From Enoplolaimus lenunculus (lineage: Eukaryota; Nematoda; Enoplea; Enoplida; Thoracostomopsidae), in assembly GCA_030248215.1 (NCBI GenBank), contig JASANG010001598.1, forward strand, positions 62,001 to 126,000: 64,000 nt of DNA. The letters run 5' to 3'. The position numbers were made by a program, and so were the translations under genes. Positions 24,867 through 37,101 of the stretch are shown piece by piece. Every line of letters starts with the position of its first letter. Position 1 is the stretch's first letter. The notes beneath the pieces are model-generated. The model worked only from the letters and a program-made list of their open reading frames with translations. It was not told the DNA's origin and did not search any database.

Positions 24867-27016
24867 AAAACTGGAAAAGCGGAAAATTTAACCGCCTAGG
24901 ATTCCAAATATTTCACTCTCGACATGTTCACTATAGTATTTAGATTGTTGCAGCCAGGGAGTAGCCGGATATTCGTTTCAGTTTCCGTTTCCGGTAAATA
25001 TCGGTATCCGTTTCCGTTACAGAAATAACGGAAATTCAATTTTATACGCTAAAAACTAGTTTTATGAAAACCCGTGGCGTAATTCAACGGCTAATTAGTG
25101 AATCACCATTGCTAATTTTTAACATACTTTTACTGTCAATGGCGAATCCATGGGAGGCCACCCCCCAACAGCATCTCGACAAAAATTATACAGAGTGTCA
25201 ATTTGCTGTTCTACGCTGTTTATTTCTCTGGTTTATACACAATAGTATAAGCAGCTTATAATAAGCTGCCCTGTTATTTTAGTGCAGTCTCGGATGATTA
25301 TACATATTCTGTCGTCACTGAGCAGGGTAGCACCAAACCAATAATTTCACTAATTCCGAACCTTGACTCTGAGAAATTGTTTTCATATAGAACAAAGTAC
25401 ATTTATATATTCTATTTAATCAACAGTGGCCAATGCCAACAGTACAAGCCGAAAAATATGCAGGTTATAGAAACGTGTGAATTTTGAAATATGGAGAACA
25501 AAAATTCATTGAAAATAAATTGAAGTCTATATAACTGCGACTGCTAAAACATTTCAGGAAGTTCTAACTCATTCAAAAACAAAACAGATGTAGCTGAAGC
25601 TGACTGGATTTTGCTTTTTCAAAACTGAATTTGCTTCCGAATCCGAGCCTTTAAATTATGCCTGTTTGAAACCAAATCCGAACTTATGTTGTCACTTTAC
25701 TGTTTAGATCTATTAAATTGTGTTGATGTGTTAGTTTTATTTATGATTCATCTCAAATACTCAATTGAACGAACGTATTAAAGAAGTCAATTTTATGGCA
25801 ATAGTTCGTGGTTTCTGTGTGGGTCTAAAATAAGTTTATTACCTGTGAAATTTTGCCCACCCCATTTTGAGATCCTGGATCCGCCACTGCTTACTGTATT
25901 GGCCCGAATAAGAAGGGGACGGGTAATAAGAGGGGGTCCCCAAAACTGGAAAAGCGGAAAATTTAACCGCCTAGGATTCCAAATATTTCACTCTCGACAT
26001 GTTCACTATAGTATTTAGATTGTTGCAGCCAGGGAGAAGCCGGATATTCGTTTCAGTTTCCGTTTCCGGTAAATATCGGTATCCGTTTCCGTTACAGAAA
26101 TAACGGAAATTCAATTTTATACGCTAAAAACTAGTTTTATGAAAACCCATGGCGTAATTCAACGGCTAATCAGTAAATCACCATTGCTAACTTTTAACAT
26201 ACTTTTACTGTCAATGGCGAATCCATGGGAGGCCACCCCCCAACAGCATCTCGACAAAAATTATACAGAGTGTCAATTTGCTGTTCTACGCTGTTTATTT
26301 CTCTGGTTTATACACAATAGTATAAGCAGCTTACAATAAGCTGCCCTGTTATTTTAGTGCAGTCTCGGATGATTATACGTATTCTGTCGTCACTAAGCAG
26401 GGTGGCACCAAACCAATAATTGCACTAATTCTGAACCTTGACTCTGAGAAATTGTTTTCATATAGAACAAAGTACATTTATATATTCTATTTAATCAACA
26501 GTGGCCAATGCCAACAGTACAAGCCGAAAAATATGCAGGTAATAGAAACGTGTGAATTTTGAAATATGGAGAACAAAAATTCATTGAAAATAAATTGAAG
26601 TCTATATAACTGCGACTGCTAAAACATTTCAGGAAGTTCTAACTCATTCAAAAACAAAACAGATGTTGCTGAAGCTGACTGGATTTTGCTTTTTCAAAAC
26701 TGAATTTGCTTCCGAATCCGAGCCTTTAAATTATGCCTGTTTGAAACCAAATCCGAACTTATGTTGTCACTTTGCTGTTTAGATCTATTAAATTGTGTTG
26801 ATGAGTTAGTTTTATTTATGATTCATCTCAAATACTCAATTGAACGAACGTATTAAAGAAGTCAATTTTATGGCAATAGTTCGTGGTTTCTGTGTGGGTC
26901 TAAAATAAGTTTATTACCTGTGAAATTTTGCCCACCCCATTTTGAGATCCTGGATCCGCCACTGCTTACTGTATTGGCCCGAATAAGAAGGGGACGGGTA
27001 ATAAGAGGGGGTCCCC
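24867..27016. repeat. Direct tandem duplication, 1075-bp unit, two copies
   Basis: Copy 1 is 24867-25941 and copy 2 is 25942-27016. Both start AAAACTGGAAAAGCGGAAAA and end AATAAGAGGGGGTCCCC. They differ at only a handful of bases. The junction falls inside the MITE at 26967-27173, so copy 1 carries just that element's left part. The repeated 65-66 codon frame has no known domain. Confidence 0.94.
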
Positions 27017-27173
27017 ATTTTGAGTCCCGATCAATAGGAGTCCGTATGAATATATATCACTAACGAAGGACGGCGAAGGGCGGGTTAAAAATAAATAACA
27101 GTAACAATGGGGGAATCCTCTGGAAAGCCCAAATATTATCTGTCCCACCCCTCTTATTCGGGTCACTACAGTA
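26967..27173. mobile_element. TA-flanked MITE, TACTGTARTGRCCCGAATAA family
   Basis: 207 bp. Left end TACTGTATTGGCCCGAATAA; right end TTATTCGGGTCACTACAGTA. A TA at each edge suggests a Tc1/mariner-type origin. A longer relative is at 54121-54569, and a truncated copy of the left part ends at 25941. Confidence 0.8.
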
Positions 27174-27211
27174 TACAAAACGGATTAACACAAAAGTAAT
27201 CTTTTTGCGCA

Positions 27212-27345
27212 GGCGGCCTTCTTTCCGGACGGCCTTTTGTCTGGAGGGCTTTTTGTCCGGACTGCCTTTTGTCCGGACGGCCTTTTAACAGGACTGTCTT
27301 TTGTCCTGATGTCCTTTTGTCCAACGACCATTTGTTTAGGCGAAC
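27212..27345. repeat. 16-bp minisatellite GGCCTTTTGTCCGGAC, inverted relative to the 24.7-kb array
   Basis: About seven degenerate units of the complement of the 24.7-kb array. Confidence 0.88.
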
Positions 27346-27371
27346 TTATGGCGGAACGGCCTTTTTCTGAT

Positions 27372-27558
27372 AAAAAATGGGGAGTCAAATTGACTCACTC
27401 GGAAACAGGCTTTTTCTGACTACACAAACTGAGTCAAATTTGACTCCGCCAGAGCCAATAGTGAATCGAATTTGACTCTGGCGGAGTCAAATTTGACTCA
27501 GTTTGTGTAGTCAGGAAAAGTTTGTTTCCGAGAGAGTCAATTTGACTACCCATTTTTT
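27372..27558. mobile_element. Near-perfect long palindrome (foldback MITE)
   Basis: 187 bp. The left arm AAAAAATGGGGAGTCAAATT and on to GACTCCGCCAGAG is mirrored by the right arm down to ATTTTTT, with a loop of about 20 bases. The outer right flank reads ACAGTG. It would fold into one hairpin. Confidence 0.85.
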
Positions 27559-29203
27559 ACAGTGCACTTGTCCGGCAGTATAGTATAAGCATATTAATAA
27601 ACCTATGCCTAAAGCCTCCTAAACGTGAGCTCATACCTAAAGTTTGTAAAAGTGTGCTTCTAGGAACTCTAAGCAAGATGAGAGGCTGCCGCTCCTAAAG
27701 CCTCAATCTCTAAGCGGCTTTCATATTAGACTGGCAATGCCAAGAACGCTGTATCAAAATCAAAGGGTTTCACTTAATGTATTAGTGTTCAATAATTATT
27801 TGTTTAGAGTGTCGGGTTTGGAGGACGGCAATCCCATCTACTTTGGGTCTCTTGAACTTGCGTAAAATTCAGCGGGACGGCAGTCTTCTGATAACCCAAC
27901 CAAACAATTTTTTTAATGTGAAGGGAGAAATTTACCAATGAAGGAAGTGAAAAAGGGTTCATATTTTGTTGCTACATGTGAGTTTTACGAGCCCTTGCGC
28001 AATACAGCTGTTGTTTTATATTTTGCATTTTTCCGTCTACTACTGAGCTGTTTTTATCTGTTGTTTCCACATTATAAACGGCAACAATCAAAACTAATTA
28101 TTAAATATATATATTTGAGACAAAACCCATTCATCTATGGAGAATGCAATGGCATACCACGAGCTCGTAGCCAAAAAGTTTCCAGAGGGCTCTACAGGCC
28201 GCCAGATATAAATTTAGTCATACTTTGTTTCCTCAATTAGCCAACTATGGTTTTCGATTTTAGATCGAATAATTGATCAAAAGTTCGTCATTTTATATGG
28301 TTTCCAACAATCACTAATTTTATTTGCTTAAGTTCTTTTCTCAATCTGTAGTATACAGCTCCGGTTCTTGTATAGTTGTTTACCTCGTTCATTGCAAGAC
28401 GAACCAAATATAGCATCGGTAACAACACAGTTACAACAACGATTTATAATTGTCGCAAACGGTTGCAGCCTGACCTGAAATCATCCATGAAACTGTGCCT
28501 AAATTCTGGTTAAATCCAGCCACTAGCTCACACTATCCAAGACACTCCGGATTTTCCCCAAGCAGTGCAATCCTAAACCCGTTTGAATTACACTGGAATT
28601 CCCCAAATACACCAAATTTCCTGCCAAACTAACTCCGTTAGAATGGCTAAACTCTGGTTTCCGAATAGCAAAACAAATCTCGTTAGAATAACTAAAACTT
28701 TCCCAAATTTTCCAAGTTTCCCAGTTTCCTCCAAATTTATTGGTTTTCCCCGTACTACATGAAACTACTGTGTAGAATTCCGCGCAATGCGCATCCCCAG
28801 ACTAAAACAACAACAACAACAACAACAACAACCCGAGTTTTCATCATATCAGAGCTTCTGGGGCAATTCCTTATAGTCCAAATGTTTATAAATCCTCAAA
28901 GTCGAATAAACTCCGTAAATCCACTTACAAAATACAATCTTAAACTGTAAAAGTATTCTTTAAAATTCTCCGTAAACCCCATATTTAAATCGAACTTGAA
29001 AACTGATTTAACACCTGGGTATACCATTTCCAGGTGTCTCGATCTAATTTGCAAGCTCAAAACCGAATAAGGATTAGCCTAGATTTTATAAATTTTATGC
29101 CTAAAGCAACGCTTGAGCTTAAAACTTAAGTTCTAACATACACTACTAGGAGAAGCCAGGTCCTCTACAAGTGTGTGGTTTGAGGTTTGAATTTTAGTTT
29201 TAT
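27559..29203. other. No gene; AAC microsatellite
   Basis: Holds (ACA)n at 28806-28832 and degenerate AATTTYCCAAATT repeats at 28500-28750. A 100-codon frame at 27938-28240 has no domain and overlaps repeat-like sequence. Confidence 0.5.
28806..28832. repeat. ACA microsatellite
   Basis: Nine uninterrupted ACA triplets. Confidence 0.92.
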
Positions 29204-29411
29204 GGGCCAATGTAAAGAACAGGGGCGGAACAGCACTATAAGAATATTCCTAAGCTTAAGCCTAAACCTAAGCCTGAACTTAAGCGTAAGAATGAGCGTA
29301 TTCCTAAGCCTAAGCCTAAGCCTAAGCCAAGCAAAAAATTAGTCTAAAGCTTAAGCTTACTCTTTTCTAGTCATACAGAAAAACGTTCCGCACCCGATCT
29401 TTACATGGGCC
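29204..29411. mobile_element. MITE with TTAGGC array, GGGCCAATGTAAAG family, 7-bp target duplication
   Basis: 208 bp. Left end GGGCCAATGTAAAGAACAGG; the right end is the complement of GGCCCATGTAAAGATCGGG. Flanked on both sides by GTTTTAT (29197-29203 and 29412-29418). The interior holds CCTAAGCCTAAGCCTAAGCC, that is TTAGGC repeats. Relatives are at 34487, 47296 and 62353. Confidence 0.82.
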
Positions 29412-29888
29412 GTTTTATGTTTTAGTTCTTAGTTTATAGTATGAGATGGAAGTGGCATACCAATACAACATACACAGCCGTCAATTGTACATGTGGTCCT
29501 TTTCACAGTCTAAACCTATGCCTAAACGCCATTTTCAAGCCTAAGAGCAAGAGCTCTAACCTTGTCTAAAAGCCTAAAGCCGTCGATACGAGGCAAAATT
29601 CTACAAGAACCTAAGGTTGTCTACATAGACGTCATGCCAAAAATACTTAACCATAAAACCTAAAACAGCACCTCGATTTATCAAGCGACCCGTACGGTTG
29701 CGTAACTACTTATTGCAGAATAGTTGCTGTGCATGACAAGCTAAAAGAATATTAATCCTTTGCATAATTTCAAAAAATCTTTCACAAATCCCCCTTGGCG
29801 GCACAAAAGCCTATTATCACAAACATTGATAAGCAAACATATCAGAAATATATTTCACGCAGAGCGTTGGTAAAATATTTAATTTGCA

Positions 29889-30029
29889 ACGGACCTATAG
29901 TCAGAGGATGGTCTGGAGGGCTTCCCCTATAAAGATTTTAACCTTACTTGTAAGTCAGCGAAAACCATTGTATACCGGTCCTGAAAAATTGTTTAGCCCC
30001 GCCAGCAAGATGAGCTGGCTATGGGCCTG
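29889..30029. mobile_element. MITE, CAGGCCCGTAGCCAG family
   Basis: About 141 bp. The right end GATGAGCTGGCTATGGGCCT is clear, and the left end GGACCTATAGTCAG is worn. The interior has ACTTGTAAGTCAGCGAAAAC, as in its relatives. Confidence 0.7.
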
Positions 30030-30200
30030 ATTTGGATGTTTTTTAACCCCTTCTCACATTGAGTGGCCTATAGGCAACTCAGCGCAGTGTATATACGTTA
30101 AATAATGTATATCGCACCGTGTTTAACAATTGCAACACGTATATATACATAGTACTAAATCACCACAAGACGTGAGAGCCCACTCGGGCTCGAGCGTCAA

Positions 30201-30272
30201 GCTCCTATAGCTGAGTGGTGACGGTATACGCCTCCCACTCCACTGGAGTTCGGATCCTAGTATAAAAGTAGA
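30201..30272 (+). ncRNA. tRNA-like sequence with A and B boxes, probably a decayed tRNA or SINE head
   Basis: TAGCTGAGTGGTGACGGTA matches the pol III A box, and GAGTTCGGATCC, about 40 nt later, is close to the B box. Acceptor and T stems do not pair well as written and no CCA-adjacent pairing is clear, so a functional tRNA is unlikely. A tRNA-derived SINE head is the best alternative. Confidence 0.35.
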
Positions 30273-32735
30273 TCTCTGGGGAAATAGAAAATATTCATGT
30301 GAGAAAGGGTTAAGCGAAAAATTTTCGGTTTACTATCTTTAAAGTTATTTTAAAAATACGTTAATACAAAGATTCATAAAATTCATTGGAAAATGATGCT
30401 ACAAGCTCGCCAGCTGCGCCATTAGTCCAAAAATGGTCAGTTTTGATTTTTTTGCATATTTGAGCTTTTCATAACCGCCACTCATTTCATACTCAAATTT
30501 GAATTTTTCAAAATCTGATCATTTTCGGCAAACAGGTGGCTGGCGAAATGCGGCTTAGCTACTGGTTAGCGGAACAATATCCTTAAATCATTCCCTCAGA
30601 ACTAAAACACGGGGGCCTTTTTGCAATACTACACATTTTATGGTCAGTATTCATTGCTAAATCATTTTATACAATTTGAAAGCTTAAAAACATCGAATTT
30701 CAATGTTATTTTTGTCTCGAATCACCAAAAAAGTCCGAAATATTAACTGTTCAAAACTTACGTAAACTTAGGGGTGGCCCTGTCAGTAAACCCGAAAGGG
30801 GTCACTGAGCCTGAAGGGCCAGTTCCTATCCTACAAAACATTTCAGCTTGACTAGAAGTTTCAGTCCACACGTAAGTTGAAAATTTCTGCCCGACTTTTG
30901 CTGTTCCGATCCCGATATTTCCCCATAGGGGAACCTAACAAATTTTACTACGTCTATACTGCGGAAATTGTGTTCGGCTTCTTCTTCGCAAGTCACCGAA
31001 AACTCTTGTATATATTCGCCTCCTGAAAAATGTTTGGACATACAAAGGATCGGATAGCGATGTGCTTTCGTAGGCTTCAAATCAATTGACAGTCGAATCA
31101 TGCTAGGTTTGTTTGAAACCATAACTGGCAGTAGGTGCTACAATGCTAACGGCCCATGTTACTTTAAGGGGCGTCCGTCCATAAAAACAAGTAGGTTTAC
31201 ATTTTGATTACATTTTTTGGCTTAGGCTTAGGCTTAGGCTTAAAACACATTTTTGCAACACTTAGACATAGGCTTAGGTTTAGGAATACACTTAATCTAC
31301 TGTTACGCCTCCTGAAAGAAACATTGGCCATGCTATGCTAATAGTACGCGTCCATTACAATACACATAGTCAGATAAAAACAAATCTACACATTAAAGGT
31401 TTAAAGCGAATTCAAATGATTAAGTAGCTAAATATAACCTTTACTCGTTTGAAGTTTACCTAAGCGTCTTTAAGTCTATGCCTGCATATTTGTTCTTTGT
31501 CTTTACGTTGATTAAATTTTTTCTAATTTTTGGTCTCGGATGCTCGTTATAGCGCTTGGCACGCGAATATTCTATATTATCTTTTTTGTTCAGTTATAAA
31601 ATGTTTCTTGCTATCCTAAGCGTAAGCTTATAAGCTACAGGCCCACAGGCGATTAAAATGTATTAATACTTTTCAAATTTTAAAAATTTTCACTCGCTCA
31701 CTATAATATGAATATACTAGTGTCGTACACCGGTCAGGAACTGGCCAAAGGTAATATTTTAATTGCTTGTGGCTTATAAGCTTAGGCTTTCGGATAGCAA
31801 GAACCATTTTAAAACGTAAACAAAAATGATCGACCTCCAGCGTATAATATTCGCATGCTAAAATGCTATGTCACGACAACCGACCAGCCCGCCAGTCAGT
31901 ATTTGTTTATCACAGAAAAAGCGAAAAAATGTGACATCATCAATTTAAAATTTTAAATCTGTGATTTATATTTCGGTTCTCAAACTTTTAGTCAGCTGAA
32001 ATCTCTTTTCAAACTTTTAGTCAGCTGAAATCTCTAAAATATTACCAAGTTTCAGCTGAAATCTAAAATGTTGCCAAGTTGCTTACCGTTATACATTTAT
32101 GGTCATTGTTAACATTGAATTACTAGTTGAAACTACTTTGGTTGCAGTTGTATTCTAAACAGCTCGTGTGATGTGAGACAGTGTGGTTCAGATGATTTTG
32201 ATTCCATTCCCTTTTAGAAAAATATAATGAAATCGACCTCTTTTACTTTTTAATTCATTCTGAGTTGAGTGATTTCAGGGAAGTTTATAATTAAATCAGA
32301 ATGAGTTGAATCAACTCGAAATTAATGAGTTCTCATAGTCCTAACTCCGACTGATTGAAATAGTACTAACTCAGACTGGTTCTGATAGTCCTAAACTCAG
32401 AATTCAACAAAACTAACTCACTTGAATTTAGTGTCGCAAAAATGCTCTAAATCCTGCTGAACATTGCTTTTTTGGTTGGCTGCAGTAGTTGGTTGCCCAA
32501 AAATGGTTGGATTTTGATGTTTTAATTAAACTTCTTATGACCTTCCATGATCATTCTATGCCCAAATTTGAATTTTTGTAAAAGTCGAATTTTCAGATTC
32601 CAAGGTACCCATTAGGACCCAATAAAGTTTCTTGCCAAAACATTAAACAAATGATTGGGCAGTCTTGCTGTTTCCCGACCACAAGCAGGAGCGCAGCGTA
32701 AGCAAACCAGTATGCCCATGACCAGGTATTCATAT
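30273..32735. other. No gene; short tandem repeats
   Basis: Holds TTAGGC hexamers at 31218-31275, a 28-bp direct duplication (TTTTAGTCAGCTGAAATCTC) at 31978-32035, and palindromic GAGTTGAATCAACTC-type sequence at 32260-32430. No coding signal. Confidence 0.55.
31218..31275. repeat. TTAGGC telomere-like hexamers
   Basis: Several consecutive TTAGGC units, then a diverged continuation (TTAGACATAGGCTTAGG). Interstitial; no element ends recognised with certainty. Confidence 0.85.
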
Positions 32736-32940
32736 CAGGGTGCAACCGGAATTGAAAAATACAAGAGAATAAGGTTAACAAAATTTGCCGGAGCCGGACA
32801 TGAAAAAGTAGGTAGTTAAACGAAATGTTTAATTTTCAAATTTTAAAAATATCTAGTATAAGGTGTTTTTAAATCTTTTGGTTTACGCTATTTTTACAAA
32901 ACCTCGGCTGTATTTTTATTTTCCTCATTCTTTTAACGGG

Positions 32941-33031
32941 TACAACTAAAAATTTCTAATAAAGTTTTATTGTTTTCATTTACAACTAAAATTTCTAATA
33001 GAGTTTTATTGTTTCCATTTACAACTAAAAT
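32941..33031. repeat. About 39-bp tandem repeat, just over two copies
   Basis: ACAACTAAAATTTCTAATAR and AGTTTTATTGTTTYCATTT occur twice in a row, followed by a third start. Confidence 0.85.
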
Positions 33032-34486
33032 GGAACTACTGCTGCGTTTATTTGTATTTTAAGAAACAAACCAACAGAAATACTATGTACAAGACATTTT
33101 ATGATACATTGTACTTGATATAACAGCAAACTACTGAAACAACAAAAAATCTATCACTGAATTCATTTCAATTTTCGTACACCGTCCGAAATTCATTGTT
33201 TCTACATATTTTACTCACGTGGTTTAAACTAAATTTACAGTTGACAATGACAATATAATCAGCACAGAAACAACATACGCAGCAATAACCAAACAAAGCT
33301 GTAACGGAAAACGTGGGAGAGTCGTTGAAGGAAACTTCAGTCTGACATCCAAAGTTTTAAAGCACAATACAAATATATGAACCCAAAAAGAAATTTAATT
33401 TAACTCAGAAACTAAGATCGTCGTAAGTTTTTTTACACTTTCTCATCATAAAAATACGGTCAAAGCCAAACTTTTTGAACCAGGGCAAACATAATGCGTA
33501 TTTTTCCGGTTTTTTATTCGGCTATGACCGTATAAATTATTTATTCAAATAACATACTAGCAACCAATACAACAATACGATGAAGACAAATCATCCCCAA
33601 AACCAGTGTCGTTAAGGGTGATGCACAAAACAAATCCCTGCGCTAAAACAAAACCTGAAACCTAAGCCTAAGCAAAGGTTTACGTCTAAAACTTAAGCCA
33701 ACACTTAAGATCATATAAACCTTCAAGCTAAAATCAGTGGCGGGTTTAAGAAATTTCTGGCTGGAAAGGCGCGTAATATATCTTGTGAAAAGTTTGCGAG
33801 CTCAGAGAACGAGAAGCCAAACGCAATTTTCGTGGCACAAAAGACAAAATTTGTATGCTAGGAGGGACCTTAATAATTTTATCTTAAAAAAGTTTTTGAT
33901 GGGGGCGCTCTCCCATTGATCTGACTTGCCAATCATATAACTTAAATTTATTTTATCCTTACATACCAGGGATCGCTTGCCGTACCGACATCTCTTCACT
34001 CTCGCAGTCTGAACACTTTTGCACAGCGTTGAAATGATGCCTGTACGAATTTTCCCTGTCCCTTCTTAAAATTTTACCAATCTAAAAAGAGCTCCTGATT
34101 GCGGTACTATCGCATGCTACAATACTGCTCAGTTCACTCTACACGTAGTTTTTCCGGTTTTTAGACAGCAATTCGGTGTTTGATACGGCAGTAGATGAAA
34201 AATGTCTTATTTTTCATCTACTGACGGCACTATTGCCAACTGGAACAAATCGGTGTTTAAGTCACGTCATACGGTTAAACTTTCGACAATTGACATACGT
34301 ATACACGTACATTTATAAACACGTAGAACATATATGAGCAACATTGACATGGAATGAGCCAAACAATAGTAAAGATTTAAAACTATGTAAAGCCAAAAAA
34401 CAACATAACCTTTTGAAATAAAAATAAAAAATGCAAAAATTAAGATAAGTAGAGAAAATAGTGAAAAAGAGAATATTTGCTAAAAT

Positions 34487-34666
34487 GGCCCAATATGTAG
34501 AACAGGGCCGTAACAGTAGTATAAGCATATTCCTATGCTTAAGCCTTAAACTAAGCGTAATAATGAGTTTACACCTAAGCCTAAGCCTAAGCATAAAATA
34601 CCTAACGCTTAAACTTACTCTATGGCAATCCAATAGAAAAACGTTCCGCCCTAATGTTTCCATGGG
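34487..34666. mobile_element. MITE with TTAGGC array, GGCCCAATRTG family
   Basis: 180 bp. Left end GGCCCAATATGTAGAACAGG; right end AAACGTTCCGCCCTAATG then CCATGGG. Contains CACCTAAGCCTAAGCCTAAG. No clean target duplication. Confidence 0.7.
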
Positions 34667-37101
34667 AGATAAAAATCAAGCAGTTAATTCATGTCAGCTT
34701 CTATAAATATGTGATGATTGGCAACAGCCGAACGCAACTACGATGCTAACAATACACATTTTGGGCCGATTCTAGCATTCTTAATTGAATGGGGCATGCC
34801 GTCTTAATTTAAGGCTAAACATAAACAAAATCTGCCCAACCTACGCGTAAACCTAAAACATAAAGTCTAATACTAAGCCTAATTTATTCGTAAACGTGAC
34901 AGTTTGCTTGTTTGAAAACCTATTGCTAGCTAATGACACGTGTTATAAATATTTTTGAAAATAGGTGCTTTTATCTAAAACCTCCATTACAGACTATAAG
35001 GATAATGCCAGCACTATATTCACCAATTTACAAACTAATGTAAGCAGCTTATTTAGTTTTACCAATGCTTAGGGTATCTCTGCTAAGCTCCTCACATAAT
35101 TAATGGGCAAAATTATACTTAAGCTTTGGGATAAAGGAATTCATACCAGATATACATGACATTAAACCTGAGTCCTGAACTGGAATAATTATACAAAATA
35201 TACAGTATACAACCAAAAATATTCAAAAGTTATGGTACATGTTACCAAAAGGACCTGGGTTTGAGTACTAAATGTTTGGTTTAGGTTTAGGATTAGACTA
35301 ATGTTTGAAGTTTGAGCTATCAAATGGCATGTAGTTACTGAAAATTGTAACCTTTTATAGCAGTAGGTTGCAACCGGAATTCGTTTCGATTGTAGGAATA
35401 ATTGGAATAGTAATTTTTCACTGTTTCTAAACTGTATTATTGCAATTATTCAAGAGATCTGCTTGCAGTTCTGCTAAGGTTCATAACATCCGGTGCTTAT
35501 ATTGGTTCTCAGTTCACATTTCGTATATATGGTAATTGAAATTATCATAGAAACATGAATCACTTGGTCTCTAAAACACATTTTAGCGCATACTAATTAC
35601 ATATTATAAAACTCGGCATGTAAAATGCATGTGCTATGAAAATTTTCACTTCCGATTCTGATATCGGTATATACATTTCCTATTCTGATTCCGCCATATA
35701 ATTCAGTTGCGTTTTGTATCCTGGTCCACTGGGCAATATTCCATAAAATTTCATCCGAAAATCTTTAGTACTTCAGGATCAATCATTAGCAGATATTTTT
35801 TCCGTGTAACATGCTTCGCGTTTCGCAAACACTTGAAAAGCTATTAATTCAGATCAAAATTACAGAGCGAATCTATGAAAAAGAATAACGGTAAATGCAA
35901 AATATGAAATGCAACCATTAAAAGCAACAGCAATTCCGCACGTAATTTAAAGTTTAATATAAAAGTTATTTATACCCTCAGAATGGACACATCAGGATCA
36001 TTGTTTAAATGAAATTCCTACGACGGAAACATAACAAACTTCAAGATTAAAACAAGAAGACTGTTGTTTTGAGTTCCCTGTTTGCCTTAAGAATCTTGGC
36101 CTGTTTTTTCAAATGTAGACAAACTTATACCTAATCAACCTGCTGGTGATAACATTTGTAACTCGTAAGAAAAATTGAATGGTGTGGTTTAAAATATTTA
36201 TATTGTTGGCATCTAATTACTCCTGCTGCTGTGCGTACACCCCAGATGTAAAGAGCCGATTGTTTAAAAACATATTACTAACTAACTTGCGATAAGTGCT
36301 ATACGCAATTGAGAACTCAGCAGCGCCGGATTATGCATAGGCTTAGAAATCGCAGGCTTAGATTTGCAATTCTCTAGTACGAACAAGTGTCCGCCTGCCT
36401 ATGTGTTACTTTGTGTTCACTTCGCAGATAGGGGCAGACTGTAGCCGACACACCCCGCTTAGCCCCATGAGAAATTTTTTCCAGCCGCTCAATGGAACCC
36501 CACGAAAAAACCGTGCCATACTTGCCTCATGAAAATACCAGTTGTATAATAAAAATTAGCAGCATTTCAACGATTTTCGCGTTGACTTTATACCTTTTAT
36601 GAGAAAATTCGATGAAGAATAAAGACTTTAAGTAGTCAATCTGTCCAAAACATTCCAGCTTAAATTTGAACTAAAAATTTTAAAGCCGAGACAAATTCAA
36701 CTTCCGATATTTGCCCGGTTTCATCCTATACGGGGCGGCCTGACCCATGGGGCAGCCAATTCCGCCGCGCCCCACCTCACACCATGGGGTCTCAAGCCCC
36801 ATTTTTTCTCTCTTTGTACCTATGCGTTTGCTATCGTGCCGGACGGATTCAAAACTTTAATTTTCGCTAAACACCGTATCAATTATTCTACCGTCGTTTC
36901 TGGTTTCACCAACTTAATTTGTCTCCAATTCATAAAATCACAACCAAAAAAAGTTATAGGCACCAAAATGCGAATCAAAAACAAAACCTGCGCACAATTT
37001 CAAATAACTGATCAGAATTAGCACCAAAATTGATGCCGAAATTCTCAAAGTTATTTCGACCTTTTTCCTATAGATCAGCTACGCGCAGAACCAGCACTTA
37101 A

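Larger units (their letters stand above)
24672..27345. mobile_element. Foldback-like composite with minisatellite arms
   Basis: The left arm (24672-24818) is a 16-bp array GACAAAAGGCCGTCCT in about seven units. The right arm (27212-27345) is the same array inverted. The outer edges also match as inverted repeats: CGCCTAGACAATAGGTCGTT on the left, and its near-complement AACGACCATTTGTTTAGGCG on the right. Between them lie the 1075-bp tandem duplication and a MITE. Arms made of short tandem repeats are typical of Foldback/Galileo-type DNA elements. The alternative is two independent arrays of one family that happen to face each other. Confidence 0.5.
32736..37101. other. No gene; CAGGGTGCAACC ends and a TTAGGC MITE
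   Basis: Starts with a CAGGGTGCAACCGGAATTG end (32736) and has a second worn element at about 35364-35724, the MITE at 34487-34666 and the 39-bp tandem repeat. The last 100 bases would be the 3' untranslated region of the kinase gene. I saw no clear AATAAA there on the minus strand. Confidence 0.5.

Noticed and set aside
29240-29340. True telomere or chromosome-end fusion
   Set aside because: The TTAGGC run is short, degenerate and enclosed in a MITE with a target duplication, so it arrived by transposition.
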